From Rubritalea profundi (lineage in GTDB: Bacteria; Verrucomicrobiota; Verrucomicrobiia; Verrucomicrobiales; Akkermansiaceae), in the NCBI RefSeq assembly GCF_002954445.1, contig NZ_MQWA01000001.1, positions 3,203,470-3,259,621 of the forward strand: 56,152 bases of DNA, written 5' to 3'. The notes below the pieces were generated by a model that saw only the letters and a program-made list of their open reading frames with translations, was not told the origin of the DNA and made no database searches. Position 1 is the first letter of the stretch, and each line of letters begins with the position of its first letter. Shown one piece after another: positions 55,884 to 56,152 of the stretch. The translations under genes were made by a program, and so were the position numbers.

Positions 55884-55928
55884 TGCGGTATGCTGATTGT
55901 GAATCGAGAGGGGATTCGTGAATTCGCT

Positions 55929-56152
55929 CTAGGACTCCTCAAAGTAGTCGGTATCGAGGCGTGTGATCGCGATGGTTCGCTCAGTGGAGACTCCCACGTT
56001 GTGTTCGATCATGAGGTCCACCAGACGGAGTCCATCGATGAGGATGACTTTTTGGGGGACGGCTTCAGCAAATTCTATGGCGTTGGTGTTGTTGCCACTG
56101 GTGGTGATGAAGATACCTTTGTGGGCTTGTTTGCCAGCTAGGGCTCCAACGT
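55929..56152 (-). CDS. mrr: Mrr-like restriction endonuclease, 3' end only
   Basis: 74 C-terminal residues; the 5' part is beyond the window. VGALAGKQAHKGIFITTS, AIEFAEAVPQKVILIDGLRL, VDLMIEHNVGVSTERTIAIT and DTDYFEES match the Mrr-family C-terminal endonuclease domain: the QxK-like 'GKQAHKGIFITTS' strand and 'LIDG.RL..LM...NVGV'. Mrr cleaves methylated DNA. Short tandem repeats and a gene scrap sit just downstream, suggesting an unstable accessory site. Confidence 0.75.
   Translation of the reverse strand, partial: VGALAGKQAHKGIFITTSGNNTNAIEFAEAVPQKVILIDGLRLVDLMIEHNVGVSTERTIAITRLDTDYFEES

Overview
The window looks like chromosomal DNA of a marine Verrucomicrobium, most likely close to Rubritalea (family-level guess from gene content, not a database match). 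The clues are a Gram-negative envelope set (BamD, LptE), formylglycine-type sulfatase, a secreted subtilase with a LamG domain and a 'DADGDGVSNLVEY' tail, short conserved verrucomicrobial-type hypotheticals, and a C30 carotenoid cluster whose predicted product (glycosylated, acylated diapocarotenoic acid) fits the acyl xylosyl esters known from Rubritalea. No tRNA, rRNA or CRISPR was seen.

Layout. 1-2.2 kb is accessory DNA: an integron attC-like site, a small toxin-antitoxin pair with its own promoter, gene scraps and the first of three copies of a ~207-211 bp MITE-like repeat. 2.3-9.7 kb carries parC, rppH and a reverse-strand run bamD-lptE-rsmI-TIM-barrel protein-hydrolase. 9.7-11.2 kb has a WYL regulator divergent from a tiny exported WYL-like protein. 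11.2-14 kb is molybdopterin synthesis (moaE, moeA, moaA). 14-20.7 kb has cell-wall enzymes (L,D-transpeptidase, NodB deacetylase), a divergent dynamin-like GTPase, a D-2-hydroxyacid dehydrogenase and ctaA.

20.8-33.1 kb is a light-linked carotenoid locus: AarF/ABC1 kinase, TetR regulator, photolyase, CrtO-like acyltransferase, CrtQ-like glycosyltransferase, CrtP-like oxidase, aldehyde dehydrogenase, SRPBCC protein, lipoprotein, CrtN-like desaturase and a CarH-type cobalamin photoreceptor regulator. The genes overlap or nearly touch, so pigment synthesis and DNA photorepair are probably co-expressed; no C30 synthase lies in the window.

33.6-43 kb holds an MFS transporter, an exported rhodanese with an in-frame TGA followed by a SECIS-like hairpin (candidate selenoprotein, the most interesting observation here), fabD, a sulfatase, argD, hslO, two tandem Hsp20 genes behind a sigma-54-type promoter, and a decayed rtcB. 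43-56 kb holds the subtilase, HIT and LysM proteins, a YhiN-type flavoprotein, a broken S23 four-helix-bundle gene, a SWIM/SNF2 helicase, an ABC-F ATPase, short tandem repeats and the 3' end of an mrr-like restriction gene running off the right edge.

Four genes (aarF, crtP-like, sulfatase, subtilase) each lack exactly one base, three of them in A/T homopolymers. This may reflect sequencing indels rather than real decay, so they are described as frameshifted but otherwise complete.
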